Positions 17,816-27,182 are shown, numbered from the stretch's first letter. The stretch: 64,000 bases of DNA from JAWOLE01 sp035263845 (GCA_035263845.1 DATFQY010000191.1:62001-126000); one strand, 5' to 3'. Program-made: numbers and translations. The notes: generated by a model not told the origin, from the sequence alone.

Positions 17816-18345
17816 TGGCGTCCGTTCTCTCCCATCCGGCGGTTCCGCTCGCCCTCTCGGTGGCGCTCGGCCCTTCCCGGATGCCGCCGGGATTGACCGC
17901 CCTCGCCTGCGCCGCGAGCGTCCTGCCGGACATCGACTCGGTCGGCTTCGCCGCCGGCATCCCCTACGGCCATCCGCTGGGCCATCGCGGCTTCACGCAC
18001 TCGCTGTCCTTCGCACTCCTCGCCGCCGCCGCGGCCACCGCGCTGGCGAAGAGGCTCGGCGCGTCGCCGGCGATGGCGTTCGCCGTGCTCTTCGTGAGCA
18101 CGGCCTCGCACGGCCTCCTCGACGCGATGACGACCGGCGGGCTCGGCGTCGCCCTCCTCAGCCCGTTTTCCGACCGGCGCTACTTCTTTCCGTGGCGGCC
18201 GATCCTCGTTTCGCCGATCGGGATCCTGTCGTTCGTCTCCGAGCGGGGCCTGGCGGTCCTGCGGTCCGAGCTCGCCTGGATCTGGCTGCCCGCCGCGGCC
18301 CTCGCCGCCGCCGGCGCGCTTCTCCGAAAGCTCTCGCGGACATGA
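17815..18345 (+). CDS. Membrane-bound metal-dependent hydrolase-like protein (YdjM/DUF457)
   Basis: The 176-residue hydrophobic protein has about four membrane segments and the family signature: LPDIDSVG, then GHRGFTHSL, then STASHGLLDAMTTGG. The conserved Asp and His residues are predicted to bind metal next to the membrane. Members such as YdjM are called membrane-bound metal-dependent hydrolases, but their substrates are not known. The ATG overlaps the preceding stop in TGATG. Confidence 0.85.
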   Translation: MASVLSHPAVPLALSVALGPSRMPPGLTALACAASVLPDIDSVGFAAGIPYGHPLGHRGFTHSLSFALLAAAAATALAKRLGASPAMAFAVLFVSTASHGLLDAMTTGGLGVALLSPFSDRRYFFPWRPILVSPIGILSFVSERGLAVLRSELAWIWLPAAALAAAGALLRKLSRT

Positions 18346-19001
18346 AACCGACCGCCGTCGTCCTGGCCGCCGCCCTCGTTTCTCTGGCTCCGATGGCCGA
18401 CTCGAAGGCGGAGGAGACCGGCGGACCGCGTCACGTGATCTACCTGCACGGGCGGATCGTCCAGGAACAGCAGAAGGCGCGGCCGAAGAGCGATCGGTTC
18501 GGGTACTACGAGCAGGAAAAGATCCTCGCGGCGTTCCGCGCGGAGGGTTTCGTCGTCCGCGGCGACATTCGCCCAAAGGCGACCACGGAGAGCGCCGGAG
18601 CCGACGCCGTCGTCGCGCAGGTCAAGAAACTCCTCGACTCGGGCGTGCCCCCGAGCCGGATCACCGTCGTCGGCGCCTCGATGGGAGCGGGCATCGCGAT
18701 CGTCGCGTCCGCGCGGCTCCAGAACCCGGACGTGAAGTTCTGCGTGATGGGCGCCTGCCTCTCGGAGAACGCGCGGCGGATCCGCGAGGAGGAGGGCAAG
18801 GCGCTCGCGGGCCGCTTCCTCGCGATCCGCGAGGAGAGCGACGAATACACCAGCGACTGCCCGCCTTTCCGGGAGGAACCCGGCTCGAAGTCGATCTCCG
18901 CGCGCGAAATCGTCCTGCATACGGGGCTCAACCACGGGTTCCTCTACCGCCCGCTCCCCGAGTGGGTCAAACCGGCGATCGAATTCGCGAAGTCCCCGTG
19001 A
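18342..19001 (+). CDS. Secreted alpha/beta-hydrolase
   Basis: The 219-residue protein carries a signal peptide (about residues 1-23). The hydrolase core begins with VIYLHGRIVQ, where His-Gly forms the oxyanion region. The nucleophile elbow is GASMGAG, near residue 112, and HTGLNHGF near the C-terminus supplies a candidate catalytic histidine. The acid residue is not obvious. It could be an esterase or lipase-like enzyme; the substrate cannot be deduced. The ATG overlaps the upstream stop (ATGA), so it ends the coupled run of small genes. Confidence 0.8.
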   Translation: MKPTAVVLAAALVSLAPMADSKAEETGGPRHVIYLHGRIVQEQQKARPKSDRFGYYEQEKILAAFRAEGFVVRGDIRPKATTESAGADAVVAQVKKLLDSGVPPSRITVVGASMGAGIAIVASARLQNPDVKFCVMGACLSENARRIREEEGKALAGRFLAIREESDEYTSDCPPFREEPGSKSISAREIVLHTGLNHGFLYRPLPEWVKPAIEFAKSP

Positions 19002-19041
19002 AACAAGGAGCGCCCGTCCGGCGTACTATGCCGCGGGCCTG

Positions 19042-21660
19042 ATGAAGAAGACGTTCCTCGCCGTCCTGATGGCGGCGGCGTGCCTGACGGCGGGGGATTC
19101 CCTCGGAGTCTCCCCGCCGGGCACCGCGCTCCCTCCTCCCGCGACGGGAGGCGTCGGGGCGCTCGACCTGCTGCTGGCGAAGCTCTCGACGCACCGCCGG
19201 CTCTTGGTCGTCGCGGCCCATCCGGACGACGAGGACACGGCCCTTCTGACGCTCGTCGCCCGCGGCCAGGGGGGCGAGGCAGCGTACCTGTCTCTCTCGC
19301 GCGGCGACGGAGGGCAGAACCTGATCGGCCCGGAGCTCTCCGAGGGGCTCGGCGTCATCCGCACGCGGGAGCTCGAAGCGGCGCGCAAGCTGGACGGCGC
19401 GAGGCAGTACTTCACGCGCGCCTACGACTTCGGCTACTCCAAGAGCGTCGAGGAGGCCTTCCGGCTCTGGCCGCGCCAGGAGGTCCTGAAGGACGCGGTC
19501 CGCGTGATCCGGCGGTTCCGGCCGCAGGTCATCGACCACATCTTCTCCGGCACGCCGCGCGACGGCCACGGCCAGCATCAGGAGTCCGCGCTGATCGCGC
19601 ACGATGCCTTCCAGGCCGCCGGCGACCCCTCGGCCTTCCCGGAGCTCGCCTCCGAGGGGCTCACTCCCTGGCAGCCCGCCGCCCTCTACCGCTCCACGCG
19701 CTTCCTCGACCGCGACGCGACGACCGTCGTGCTCTCGACGAGCGGCATCGACTCCACCTCCGGCAAGTCGTACCAGCAGATCGCGGTCGCGAGCCGCAGC
19801 CTTCACCGCTCGCAGGGCACCGGGGCGCTGCAGGTCATCGGCCCCAACGAGACCCGGGCGGCGTACGTCGCCGGGGCCGGAGGGCCGCAGGTCAAGGACC
19901 TCTTCGGGGCCGTGGACACCAGCCTTCCCGGGATCGCGGCGGAGATCGGCGAAGCCGGCCGCCGAAAGCGGATCGAGGATCGCCTGCGCACGGTCCAGAA
20001 GCTGGCCGAGGAGACGAGGCGGCAGCTCGCGCCCACGACGATCCCGGCAGCGCTGGCCCCCCTGTCGGCGATCCTGGAGGAGCTGCGCGCGGCGAAAGCG
20101 CTCGCGTCGGAGGCGGGCGAGAAGCCGTCCGGCGTAACGATGCTGTTAGACGAGAAGATCCGAGCCGCCGAGGGGGCGATGGCGATCGCCGCCGGCGCGA
20201 TGGTAGACGCCCTCTCCGAGCGAGAGACGGCCGTCGCCGGCGAATCGCTCGCGATCACGGTCAGCGCCTGGAACGCGGGCGGGCAGGCCCTGGAAGTCCG
20301 CAAGGTCGAGCTCGCGACGCCCTCCTGGGCCTCCTGGCGCGTGCCGTCCGCCGAGGAGCCCGCGAAGGGCCTCGATCCCGGCAAGCTCGAGGAGTGGAAG
20401 CTCTCCGCCGGTCCGCCGGCGGGCGCTGCCCCGAGCGTGCCCTATTTCCTGCGGCGCCCGCTGGCCGGCGACCTCTACGACTGGAGCGACACGCCGCCGC
20501 CCGTTCGGGGAGAGCCGTTCGAGGCGCCGCTGCTCACCGCCGTCGTCACCCTCGCCGTCAAAGGCACTCCGTTCCGCGTCGAGCGCGAGGTGACCTACCG
20601 GTACCGCGACGAGGCCTTCGGCGAGGTTCGGCACGCGCTGCGGGTCGTCCCGAAGGTCGAGCTGACCGTCGAGCCGGACCTGCTCGTCTGGCCGGTCGCC
20701 CGCAAGGAGCCGCGCTCGCTCGACGTCACGCTTTCCTCCAACTCTCCGGATGCCGTTTCCGGATCGGTCGTGGCGGACGTCCCTCCCGGATGGGCGGCGC
20801 CCGCGGGCAGGGAGTTCCGCCTGGAGAAGAGGGGCGACCGGGCCTTCGTCCGCCTCGACCTGACCCCGCCCGCTCAAGCGCGAACGGGGAGATGGCCGGT
20901 CTCGATCCGCGCGGTCCTTCCGGGAGGAGAGAAGCTCGAGGGGCGGATCGACCTGATCGACTACGAGCACATCCGCCCGACGCCGATGCCGAAGTCGAGC
21001 GCGGTCTCGCTGACGGCGCTCGACCTGAAGCTGCCGCCGCTCAAGCGAGTCGGTTACGTCCGCGGGGCGTCGGATCGCGTGCCCGAGGCCCTCAAGGCCG
21101 TCGGCGTGCCGATCGAGGAGATCTCCGCCCGCGAGCTCGAGCACGGCGACCTCTCCCGCTACGACGCGATCGTCATCGGTCCGCGGGCCTACGAGACGGA
21201 GCCGGCGCTCGTCGCCTCCAACGAGCGAGTGCTCGATTACGCCCGGGGCGGCGGCCTCGTCGTCGTTCAGTACCAGCAGTCCGTCTTCACGGAGCGCGGT
21301 TTCGCGCCGGAGAAGCTCGAGATCACGCGGCCGTTCGACCGAGTGACCGACGAGACGGCGCCCGTGAAGCTCCTCGATCCGACGCACCCGATCGTCACGA
21401 CGCCAAACCGGATCGGAGAGGCGGACTGGGACGGCTGGGTCCAGGAGCGGGGGCTCTATTTTGCCAACACCTGGGCGCCCGCGTACACGCCCCTTCTCGG
21501 GATGGCCGATCCGGGCGAAACCGAGAAGCGCGGTTCGCTGCTCGCCGCGCGCGTGGGCAAGGGGCGCTACGTCTACACGGCGCTCGCCTTCTTCCGCGAG
21601 CTCCCCGCCGGCGTCCCCGGCGCCTACCGCCTCTTCGCGAACCTCCTCGCCTGGCGCTGA
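19042..21660 (+). CDS. Secreted PIG-L family deacetylase with extra C-terminal domains
   Basis: The 872-residue exported protein has a signal peptide (1-22). Its N-terminal LmbE/PIG-L domain carries VAAHPDDED (H60, D62, D63) and GHGQHQESALIAH, the zinc-binding set of N-acetylglucosaminyl deacetylases. Residues about 380-640 look like NPCBM/NEW3-type beta domains. Residues about 670-870 resemble a class I amidotransferase-like fold (YDAIVIGPRAYETEPAL and GGGLVVVQYQQ) without an obvious nucleophilic cysteine. PIG-L enzymes remove N-acetyl groups from sugars or glycoconjugates. The target here is unknown. Confidence 0.88.
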   Translation: MKKTFLAVLMAAACLTAGDSLGVSPPGTALPPPATGGVGALDLLLAKLSTHRRLLVVAAHPDDEDTALLTLVARGQGGEAAYLSLSRGDGGQNLIGPELSEGLGVIRTRELEAARKLDGARQYFTRAYDFGYSKSVEEAFRLWPRQEVLKDAVRVIRRFRPQVIDHIFSGTPRDGHGQHQESALIAHDAFQAAGDPSAFPELASEGLTPWQPAALYRSTRFLDRDATTVVLSTSGIDSTSGKSYQQIAVASRSLHRSQGTGALQVIGPNETRAAYVAGAGGPQVKDLFGAVDTSLPGIAAEIGEAGRRKRIEDRLRTVQKLAEETRRQLAPTTIPAALAPLSAILEELRAAKALASEAGEKPSGVTMLLDEKIRAAEGAMAIAAGAMVDALSERETAVAGESLAITVSAWNAGGQALEVRKVELATPSWASWRVPSAEEPAKGLDPGKLEEWKLSAGPPAGAAPSVPYFLRRPLAGDLYDWSDTPPPVRGEPFEAPLLTAVVTLAVKGTPFRVEREVTYRYRDEAFGEVRHALRVVPKVELTVEPDLLVWPVARKEPRSLDVTLSSNSPDAVSGSVVADVPPGWAAPAGREFRLEKRGDRAFVRLDLTPPAQARTGRWPVSIRAVLPGGEKLEGRIDLIDYEHIRPTPMPKSSAVSLTALDLKLPPLKRVGYVRGASDRVPEALKAVGVPIEEISARELEHGDLSRYDAIVIGPRAYETEPALVASNERVLDYARGGGLVVVQYQQSVFTERGFAPEKLEITRPFDRVTDETAPVKLLDPTHPIVTTPNRIGEADWDGWVQERGLYFANTWAPAYTPLLGMADPGETEKRGSLLAARVGKGRYVYTALAFFRELPAGVPGAYRLFANLLAWR

Positions 21661-21737
21661 GCGCGCGTTTTTTCTGGCACCCCGGTTGCACGAAAACGGG
21701 CGGAGAGAATTCCGTCCCTTTTCGTTCGGAGGTAACG

Positions 21738-22208
21738 ATGAAAGTCCAAGCCATCATGACGCCGAATCCCGCCTGCTGTACGCCGGACACGAGCCTTCGC
21801 GAGGTCGCGGAGATGTTCGTGGACCACGACTGCGGCGCCCTCCCGGTCGTGGAGAGCCGCGAGAGCCTGAAACCGGTCGGGATCATCACCGACCGCGATA
21901 TCGCGTGCCGCGCCGTCGCGAAGGGAAGAAACGCGCTGGAACTGGCCGCGCGCGATTGCATGTCTAGCCCGAGCGTGACCATCCGCGAGGACGCGAGCCT
22001 GACCAATTGCCTCGAGGCGATGGAGGCGAACCGCGTCCGGCGGGTCATCGTCGTGGACGAGTTCGACCGCTGCTGCGGGATCGTCTCCCAGGCCGACATC
22101 GCGCTGCGCGGCGGCAAGAGGGCGACCGCGGAGGTTTTGCGGGAGGTCTCCGAGCCGATGCCGTCCTCCTCGGCCGTCTCCGAGCGTCCCCTCGAAACCC
22201 GGCACTGA
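21738..22208 (+). CDS. CBS-domain pair protein
   Basis: The protein has 156 residues, with GGAGGT at 21728-21733 ahead of the ATG. It consists almost entirely of two CBS motifs: residues 6-60 (MTPNPACCTPDTSLREVAEM, GIITDRDI) and about 75-130 (SVTIREDASLTNCLEAM, GIVSQADIA). Stand-alone CBS pairs bind adenine nucleotides or SAM and act as energy or ligand sensors. The tail is Ser/Glu-rich and probably disordered. Nothing beside it indicates its partner. Confidence 0.9.
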   Translation: MKVQAIMTPNPACCTPDTSLREVAEMFVDHDCGALPVVESRESLKPVGIITDRDIACRAVAKGRNALELAARDCMSSPSVTIREDASLTNCLEAMEANRVRRVIVVDEFDRCCGIVSQADIALRGGKRATAEVLREVSEPMPSSSAVSERPLETRH

Positions 22209-22247
22209 CCGCGTCGTCGGCCCGGGGTGGGCTATCCTTCGCCGCGC

Positions 22248-23273
22248 ATGCGGCGAGCCTCGACCGTCTGGATCTTCCTCGCCGCGCTCCTTTCCGGGTG
22301 CCGGCGCGATTCGCGGGCTCCCCTGGTCCTGTATTCGCCGCACGGGCGGGATCTGCTGGGCCTGGTCGAGCGGACCTACGAGGCCAAGCACCCCGACGTG
22401 GACGTGCGGTGGCTCGACATGGGCTCGCAGGAGGTCTACGACCGGATCCGCTCGGAGAAGGCCAACCCGCAGGCGGACCTCTGGTTCGGGGGGCCGAACA
22501 CGATCTTCGCGCGCGGGGTGCGCGACGGGCTCCTCGACGCGTATCGGCCCTCCTGGGCCGACTCGGTTCCCGCCGAGAGCCGGCAGCCCGGAGACTTCTA
22601 CTTCGGCCTGTACCGCACTCCCGCCGTCATCGTCTACAACTCCGCGGCCGTCGCCTCGGCGGAGGCGCCGAAGGACTGGGACGACCTGCTCGAGCCGAGG
22701 TGGAAGGGGAAGGTCCTGATCCGCTACCCGATCGCCTCCGGAACGATGCGCGCCATCTTCGGAATGATCCTGGAGCGCTCGCTTGCCGCGACCGGGTCCG
22801 CCGACGGCGGCTTCCAGTGGCTCGCGCGGCTGGACGCCCAGACGAAGGAGTACGTCCAGAACGCGTCGATCCTCGTCGAGAAAATCGCGCGGCGCGAGGG
22901 GCTGGCGACCGTCTGGGACCTGCCCGACGTGCTCCTCGAGATGAAGCGCAGCAGGGACCTCGCGTACGTCTTCCCCTCGAGCGGCACGCCCGTCATCGAC
23001 GATGCCGTCGGAATCGTCCGCGGGGCGAAACACGCCGCGCAGGCGCGTGCCCTCGTCGAATGGCTCGGGAGCCCCGAGGCGCAGCTCCTCGCCGCCGAGA
23101 ACGCCTACCGCCTTCCGGCGCGGACCGACCTGCCGGCCGAGCGCCTGCCCGAGTGGGCGCGCGACGTCGAAGCGAAGATGAAGCCGGCGAAGATGGACTG
23201 GGACCTCCTGGAGCGCGAGGGCCAGGCCTGGATGGCGAAGTGGGACCGGGAGGTGCGAGGAAAGGGAAGGTAG
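22248..23273 (+). CDS. ABC transporter substrate-binding lipoprotein (iron/FbpA-like)
   Basis: The 341-residue protein starts at the ATG at 22248 and has a lipoprotein signal ending LLSGC. The mature part follows the class of iron(III)-type periplasmic binding proteins: PLVLYSPHGRDLLGLVERTY, NPQADLWFGGPNTIF, then VIVYNSAAV and KDWDDLLEPRWKGKV. It should deliver ligand to the permease at 25536. Such proteins bind ferric iron or a similar small anion-like complex; the exact ligand is not readable. The stop is followed directly by the TTG of the next gene. Confidence 0.88.
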   Translation: MRRASTVWIFLAALLSGCRRDSRAPLVLYSPHGRDLLGLVERTYEAKHPDVDVRWLDMGSQEVYDRIRSEKANPQADLWFGGPNTIFARGVRDGLLDAYRPSWADSVPAESRQPGDFYFGLYRTPAVIVYNSAAVASAEAPKDWDDLLEPRWKGKVLIRYPIASGTMRAIFGMILERSLAATGSADGGFQWLARLDAQTKEYVQNASILVEKIARREGLATVWDLPDVLLEMKRSRDLAYVFPSSGTPVIDDAVGIVRGAKHAAQARALVEWLGSPEAQLLAAENAYRLPARTDLPAERLPEWARDVEAKMKPAKMDWDLLEREGQAWMAKWDREVRGKGR

Positions 23274-24434
23274 TTGCCCCGCCGCTCTCGATCTCTGCTC
23301 CAGCACCCCGTCGTTCGTTTTCTGGTCTTCGAGCGGCTCCTTCTCACAGGTTCTGCGACCCTGGCCTTCGCGGCGATCGCGATGGGGCGCGTCCGGATCT
23401 CGGAGGTCCCTCGACTGATGGACCTGCGCATCCTCACGCTCTTCTTCGTCCTGACGGTGGCGGTCGAGCTCGGCAAGGCCTCGGACCTCTTCGACCGCTT
23501 CGTCGAAGTCGCGATCACGCGGGCCCGCACGACCCGCGGACTCGCCTTCTCGATGATCGGCGTCACGGCGCTCCTCTCGGCGATCCTGACCAACGACGTG
23601 GCGCTCTTCCTCGTCGTCCCGTTCACGATGCTCTTTCCGCGCAGCCCGGGGCTGACTCGGGCGTACCTCGTCATCCTCGAGGTCCTGGCGGCGAACCTCC
23701 TCGGCGCGGTGACGCCGATCGGTAACCCGCAGAACATCTTTCTCTACGCCCGCGGCGAGTTCACGCCGGGTTCCTTCTTCGCGGCGCAGCTGCCGCTGTC
23801 GGCGGCGTCCGCCCTCCTGCTCGCTGCCGGGGTCCTCCTCTTCATCCCCCGGCGGACGCTGCCGCCTCCAGCGGAGAAGAGCTTCGAGGTGGACCCTGTC
23901 CTCGCGGCGGCCTTCTTTCTCCTCCTCGCGGCCGAGGTCGCGAGCCTCCTCGGAAGGATCCCCTACCTGGCGCCGCTACTCCTCTCGATCCCGGCGATCG
24001 CGCTGCTCGGCCGGCGAATTGCCGAGGCGGACTTCTCGCTGGTCCTGGTCTTCGCCCTGCTCTTCATCGGGATCCCGGGCCTCGAGCGCGGGAGGCTCTA
24101 CCAGCTTCTCGACCCGGAGAAGCTCTTCGGCCACGGCCCCATCGGGATGCTCCTTTCCGGCGCCCTTCTCTCGCAGGCGGTGTCCAACGTCCCGGCGGCT
24201 CTCCTGCTCACTCCGGCGGCCGCCTCCCACCAGGCGTTCCGGGGACTGCTCTACGGAGTGACGGCGGGCGCCTGCGGAAGCCCGATCGGCTCGCTGGCGA
24301 ACCTCATCGGCGCCCAGATCTATGTCCGCGAGGGCGGGCGCCCCCACTTCTTCTGGAAGCCGTTCTGCATCGTCTCCACCGTCCTTCTGGTCATCCTGGT
24401 CCTGTTCGCTTCGGGCCTCCTTCTGCTTGACTAG
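23274..24434 (+). CDS. SLC13/ArsB-type anion transporter (YbiR-like)
   Basis: The 386-residue membrane protein has about ten hydrophobic segments. Landmarks are LTNDVALFLVVPFTMLF and GAVTPIGNPQNIFLYARG in the first half and SQAVSNVPAALLL plus GSPIGSLANLIGAQIYV in the second. This is the inverted-repeat pattern of the CitMHS/ArsB/NhaD superfamily, close to YbiR. Substrates in the superfamily include dicarboxylates, sulfate, arsenite and sodium. It begins with TTG right after the preceding stop, with GGGAAGG as ribosome site. It sits between an ABC binding protein and its ATPase. Confidence 0.85.
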   Translation: MPRRSRSLLQHPVVRFLVFERLLLTGSATLAFAAIAMGRVRISEVPRLMDLRILTLFFVLTVAVELGKASDLFDRFVEVAITRARTTRGLAFSMIGVTALLSAILTNDVALFLVVPFTMLFPRSPGLTRAYLVILEVLAANLLGAVTPIGNPQNIFLYARGEFTPGSFFAAQLPLSAASALLLAAGVLLFIPRRTLPPPAEKSFEVDPVLAAAFFLLLAAEVASLLGRIPYLAPLLLSIPAIALLGRRIAEADFSLVLVFALLFIGIPGLERGRLYQLLDPEKLFGHGPIGMLLSGALLSQAVSNVPAALLLTPAAASHQAFRGLLYGVTAGACGSPIGSLANLIGAQIYVREGGRPHFFWKPFCIVSTVLLVILVLFASGLLLLD

Positions 24435-24436
24435 AA

Positions 24437-24542
24437 TTGGTGATTGGTGATTTGTGATTGTGATCAGGGCGAAAAACTGACTCATGGGTGACAGGGACTC
24501 GGCGCGCCCAAATCACAAATCACAAATCACAGATCACAAATC
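24437..24542. repeat. Opposed GTGATT/AATCAC word repeats
   Basis: From 24437 to 24466 the words TTGGTGATT and TTGTGATT repeat in tandem. From 24510 to 24542 the complementary words AATCACAAATCACAAATC repeat, so the two blocks form an imperfect inverted pair about 45 bases apart. They are strikingly A+T-rich compared with the surroundings. The right block lies inside the 5' end of the ABC ATPase gene and is translated as NHKSQITDHKS. It is probably a dispersed intergenic element. Confidence 0.8.
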
Positions 24543-25539
24543 GTTCCTGGTCCTCGACCGCCTCGACAAGCACTTCGCCGGCCTGCATGTCACGGCCGAA
24601 GTTTCCCTCTCCGTCGCCCGGAGCGAGATCGTCGCGCTCCTCGGTCCGTCGGGGAGCGGCAAGACGACGGTGCTGCGGCTCGTCGCGGGATTCGAGACTC
24701 CCGACTCGGGAAAGATCTCCGTCGAAGGAGAAGAGGTCACCGCCCTGCCGCCGGAGAAGCGGCGGTTTGGAATGGTGTTCCAGCACTACGCGCTCTTTCC
24801 GCACCTGTCCGTCGGTGAGAACGTGGCCTTCGGCCTCGAGTCGCAGGGGACGCCGCGCGAGGAGACCCGAAGCCGCGTCGCGGAGGCGCTCGCTGCGGTC
24901 GGGCTCGAGGGGTTCGAGCCGCGCAAGACCGGCGAGATCTCGGGCGGCCAGCAGCAGCGCGTCGCGGTCGCTCGGGCGCTGGCCCCGCGCCCCCGAGTCC
25001 TCCTCCTCGACGAGCCGTTCTCCAACCTCGATCCGGCCCTGCGGGAGCGGACGCGCCGGGAGTTGAAGCGCATCATCCGGCAGGTCGGAATCACGACGCT
25101 CTTCGTCACCCACGAGCAGGAGGAGGCCTTCGAGCTCGGAGACCGCGTCGCGGTCCTGAACGCCGGGCGGCTGGAGCAAGTCGGGACTCCCGAGGAGCTC
25201 TACGAGAGCCCGGCCACGCGCTTCGTGGCGACGTTCATCGGCCGCTCGAGCGTGCTCCCCGCGTCGAGCGCTGGAATCGGCGATGGATCGGACGGGGATG
25301 TCGTCGTCCGGCCCGAGGCGCTGCGATTCGCCCCGGGCGCCTCGCCGGATGCGCTCGCCGGAGAAGTCGTCGGTCGCCGCTACGCCGGCCGCGTGGCATT
25401 CTTCGACGTCGCTCTCGAAGGCGGCGCAGTCGTCGAAGTCCTCGCGCCCTCCAACGCCGTGCGAGTCGGCGACCGGGTCTACGTCGCGCTCAACGCCACG
25501 GGACCCGCGCCGCAGGTGTTTCCCAAAGGGTCGAAGTGA
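24484..25539 (+). CDS. ABC transporter ATP-binding protein (iron/spermidine type)
   Basis: The 351 residues contain a complete nucleotide-binding domain: Walker A GPSGSGKTT at 54-62, FQHYALFPHLSVGENV, signature ISGGQQQRVAVARAL near 150, Walker B VLLLDEPFSNLD and VTHEQEEAF. A TOBE-like C-terminal domain follows. It powers import with the permease at 25536. The first 20 residues are encoded by the AATCAC word repeat rather than conserved sequence, and similarity begins at LVLDRLDKHFAG. No start codon lies closer, so the repeat seems to have extended the N-terminus. It overlaps the permease gene by four bases (GTGA). Confidence 0.92.
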   Translation: MGDRDSARPNHKSQITDHKSFLVLDRLDKHFAGLHVTAEVSLSVARSEIVALLGPSGSGKTTVLRLVAGFETPDSGKISVEGEEVTALPPEKRRFGMVFQHYALFPHLSVGENVAFGLESQGTPREETRSRVAEALAAVGLEGFEPRKTGEISGGQQQRVAVARALAPRPRVLLLDEPFSNLDPALRERTRRELKRIIRQVGITTLFVTHEQEEAFELGDRVAVLNAGRLEQVGTPEELYESPATRFVATFIGRSSVLPASSAGIGDGSDGDVVVRPEALRFAPGASPDALAGEVVGRRYAGRVAFFDVALEGGAVVEVLAPSNAVRVGDRVYVALNATGPAPQVFPKGSK

Positions 25540-27182
25540 AATCCAGGGTCGGCTCGGCGCTCCTCACGCTGTTTCTCGCCTGGCTCGTCTGCTACCCGCT
25601 GCTTCTGACTCTGCGGGAGGCCCTCGGCGCGCCCGGCTGGACGCTTCGCTGGTTCGCCGAGTTCTTCCGGCGCCCCGACGAGTGGCAGGCGCTCTGGGCG
25701 AGCATCTGGATCTCGGTGGCGACCGTCGTCCTCGCGGCGGGCATCGGGATCCCGCTCGCGTTTCTCTTCGAGCGCGCGGACTTTCCGGGACGCCGGACCC
25801 TCGGCATCCTGATCGCCCTTCCCGTCGTGCTGCCCCCGCTCGTCGGCGTGGTCGCTTTCCTCTTCCTCTACGGGGAGAGCGGCTTCTTCGCGCGCGCCGC
25901 CATGGCGATCACGGGGCGCAAGGAGCCCCCGTGGCGCCTCGCCGGGGCGCCGGGCATCCTCCTCGTCCACGCCTACTCGATGTACGTCTACTTTTACCTC
26001 TTCACCCGGGCGGGCCTCGCGCGCCTGGACAACGCGTACCTCGAGGCCGCCGCCGCGCTGGGCGCCGGAAAGGCGCGCATCCTGGCGCGCGTGACCCTCC
26101 CCCTCCTGCGACCCGCCCTCACCGGGGCGGCTCTGCTGACGTTCATGACGTCGCTCTCCTCCTTCTCCGCGCCGTACCTCTTCGGCGGGACCTTCCGCGT
26201 CATGACGACGCAGATCGTCTTCTCGCGCTTGAACGGCGACAACGAGATGGCGATGGTCGAGACGGCGACGCTCACGGCGGTCGCGCTGGCCGGGCTCTTT
26301 CTCCTGCAGCGGGCGGAAAAGAAGCGCGAGGTCGCGGGCGCGATTCGCGGAACTCCGCCCGCGCGGCTGAGGTTGAAACGCGGCGGAGCGGTCGCGGCGG
26401 CTGGCTGGCTGCTGGCGATCTTCCTGCTCCTGCCCCACCTGACGCTCCTGCTCGTCTCGTTCGTCCCGCCCGGGACCTGGACGATCGAGGCGGTCCCGCC
26501 GGTCCTGAATCTCGCCAACTGGGCGTCGGTCTTCTCGCAGACCGAGAGGCTTCGCCCGATCGTCAACTCGCTCTGGATGGCGGCCGCCTCGACCGCGCTC
26601 GCCCTCGTCCTCGGGTTCGCGGCGGCGTACCTGGCGATCCGGCGCCGGTCCGCCTGGCGCGGGCCGCTCGAGACGCTGGTCGCGATCCCCTGGGCGCTTC
26701 CGGGGACGGTCTTCGCCGTCGCGCTCGCCGCCACCTTCTCCCGCAACGCGCCGTGGGCGGGGAGGTTCGTCCTCGTGGGGACGGCGGCGATCCTCCCCCT
26801 GGGATACCTCGTTCGCAACCTGCCGCTGACGGGGCGCGCGGCCTTCGCGGGCCTGCGGCAGCTCGATCCGTCGCTGGAGGAAGCGGGCGCTTCCCTCGGG
26901 GCGACGCCGTGGCGACGCTTGAGGCGGATCACGATCCCGCTCCTCGCCCCGGCCCTGGCCGCCGGCGCCTCGCTCGCGTTCCTGACCGCGCTCGGCGACT
27001 TCGTCGTCTCCATCGTGCTCTACACCTTCGAGACCCGGCCGATCTCCATCGAGATCCTCTCCTCGCTCCGCATGCAGGACACGGGCGCGGCTGCGGCTTA
27101 CGGGGTCCTCCTGGCGGCGCTCTCCGCGGCGGCCTTCCTCTTCCGGAGCCGGCGCGGGCAGGGCGAGAGCCCGCCGGTGTAA
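25536..27182 (+). CDS. ABC transporter permease, double-domain (FbpB/ThiP-like)
   Basis: The 548-residue protein is a tandem of two six-helix permease domains, as in ferric-iron and thiamine importers. The two ATPase-contact EAA loops read EAAAALGAGKARILARVTLP near residue 170 and EEAGASLGATPWRRLRRITIP near 450. Together with 22248 (binding protein) and 24484 (ATPase) it completes an importer. The GTG start is coupled to the ATPase stop. Iron is the best guess for the substrate from the double-domain layout; thiamine or phosphonate are alternatives. Confidence 0.9.
   Translation: MKSRVGSALLTLFLAWLVCYPLLLTLREALGAPGWTLRWFAEFFRRPDEWQALWASIWISVATVVLAAGIGIPLAFLFERADFPGRRTLGILIALPVVLPPLVGVVAFLFLYGESGFFARAAMAITGRKEPPWRLAGAPGILLVHAYSMYVYFYLFTRAGLARLDNAYLEAAAALGAGKARILARVTLPLLRPALTGAALLTFMTSLSSFSAPYLFGGTFRVMTTQIVFSRLNGDNEMAMVETATLTAVALAGLFLLQRAEKKREVAGAIRGTPPARLRLKRGGAVAAAGWLLAIFLLLPHLTLLLVSFVPPGTWTIEAVPPVLNLANWASVFSQTERLRPIVNSLWMAAASTALALVLGFAAAYLAIRRRSAWRGPLETLVAIPWALPGTVFAVALAATFSRNAPWAGRFVLVGTAAILPLGYLVRNLPLTGRAAFAGLRQLDPSLEEAGASLGATPWRRLRRITIPLLAPALAAGASLAFLTALGDFVVSIVLYTFETRPISIEILSSLRMQDTGAAAAYGVLLAALSAAAFLFRSRRGQGESPPV

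Noticed and set aside
21654..21675. Rho-independent terminator after the PIG-L gene (GCGC stem followed by TTTTTT)
   Set aside because: The stem is only four base pairs across the stop codon. The T-run alone is not enough support.
24437..24542. Possible CRISPR array from the repeated short words
   Set aside because: Repeat units are only 6-9 bases, with no unique spacers of constant length and no cas genes in the window.
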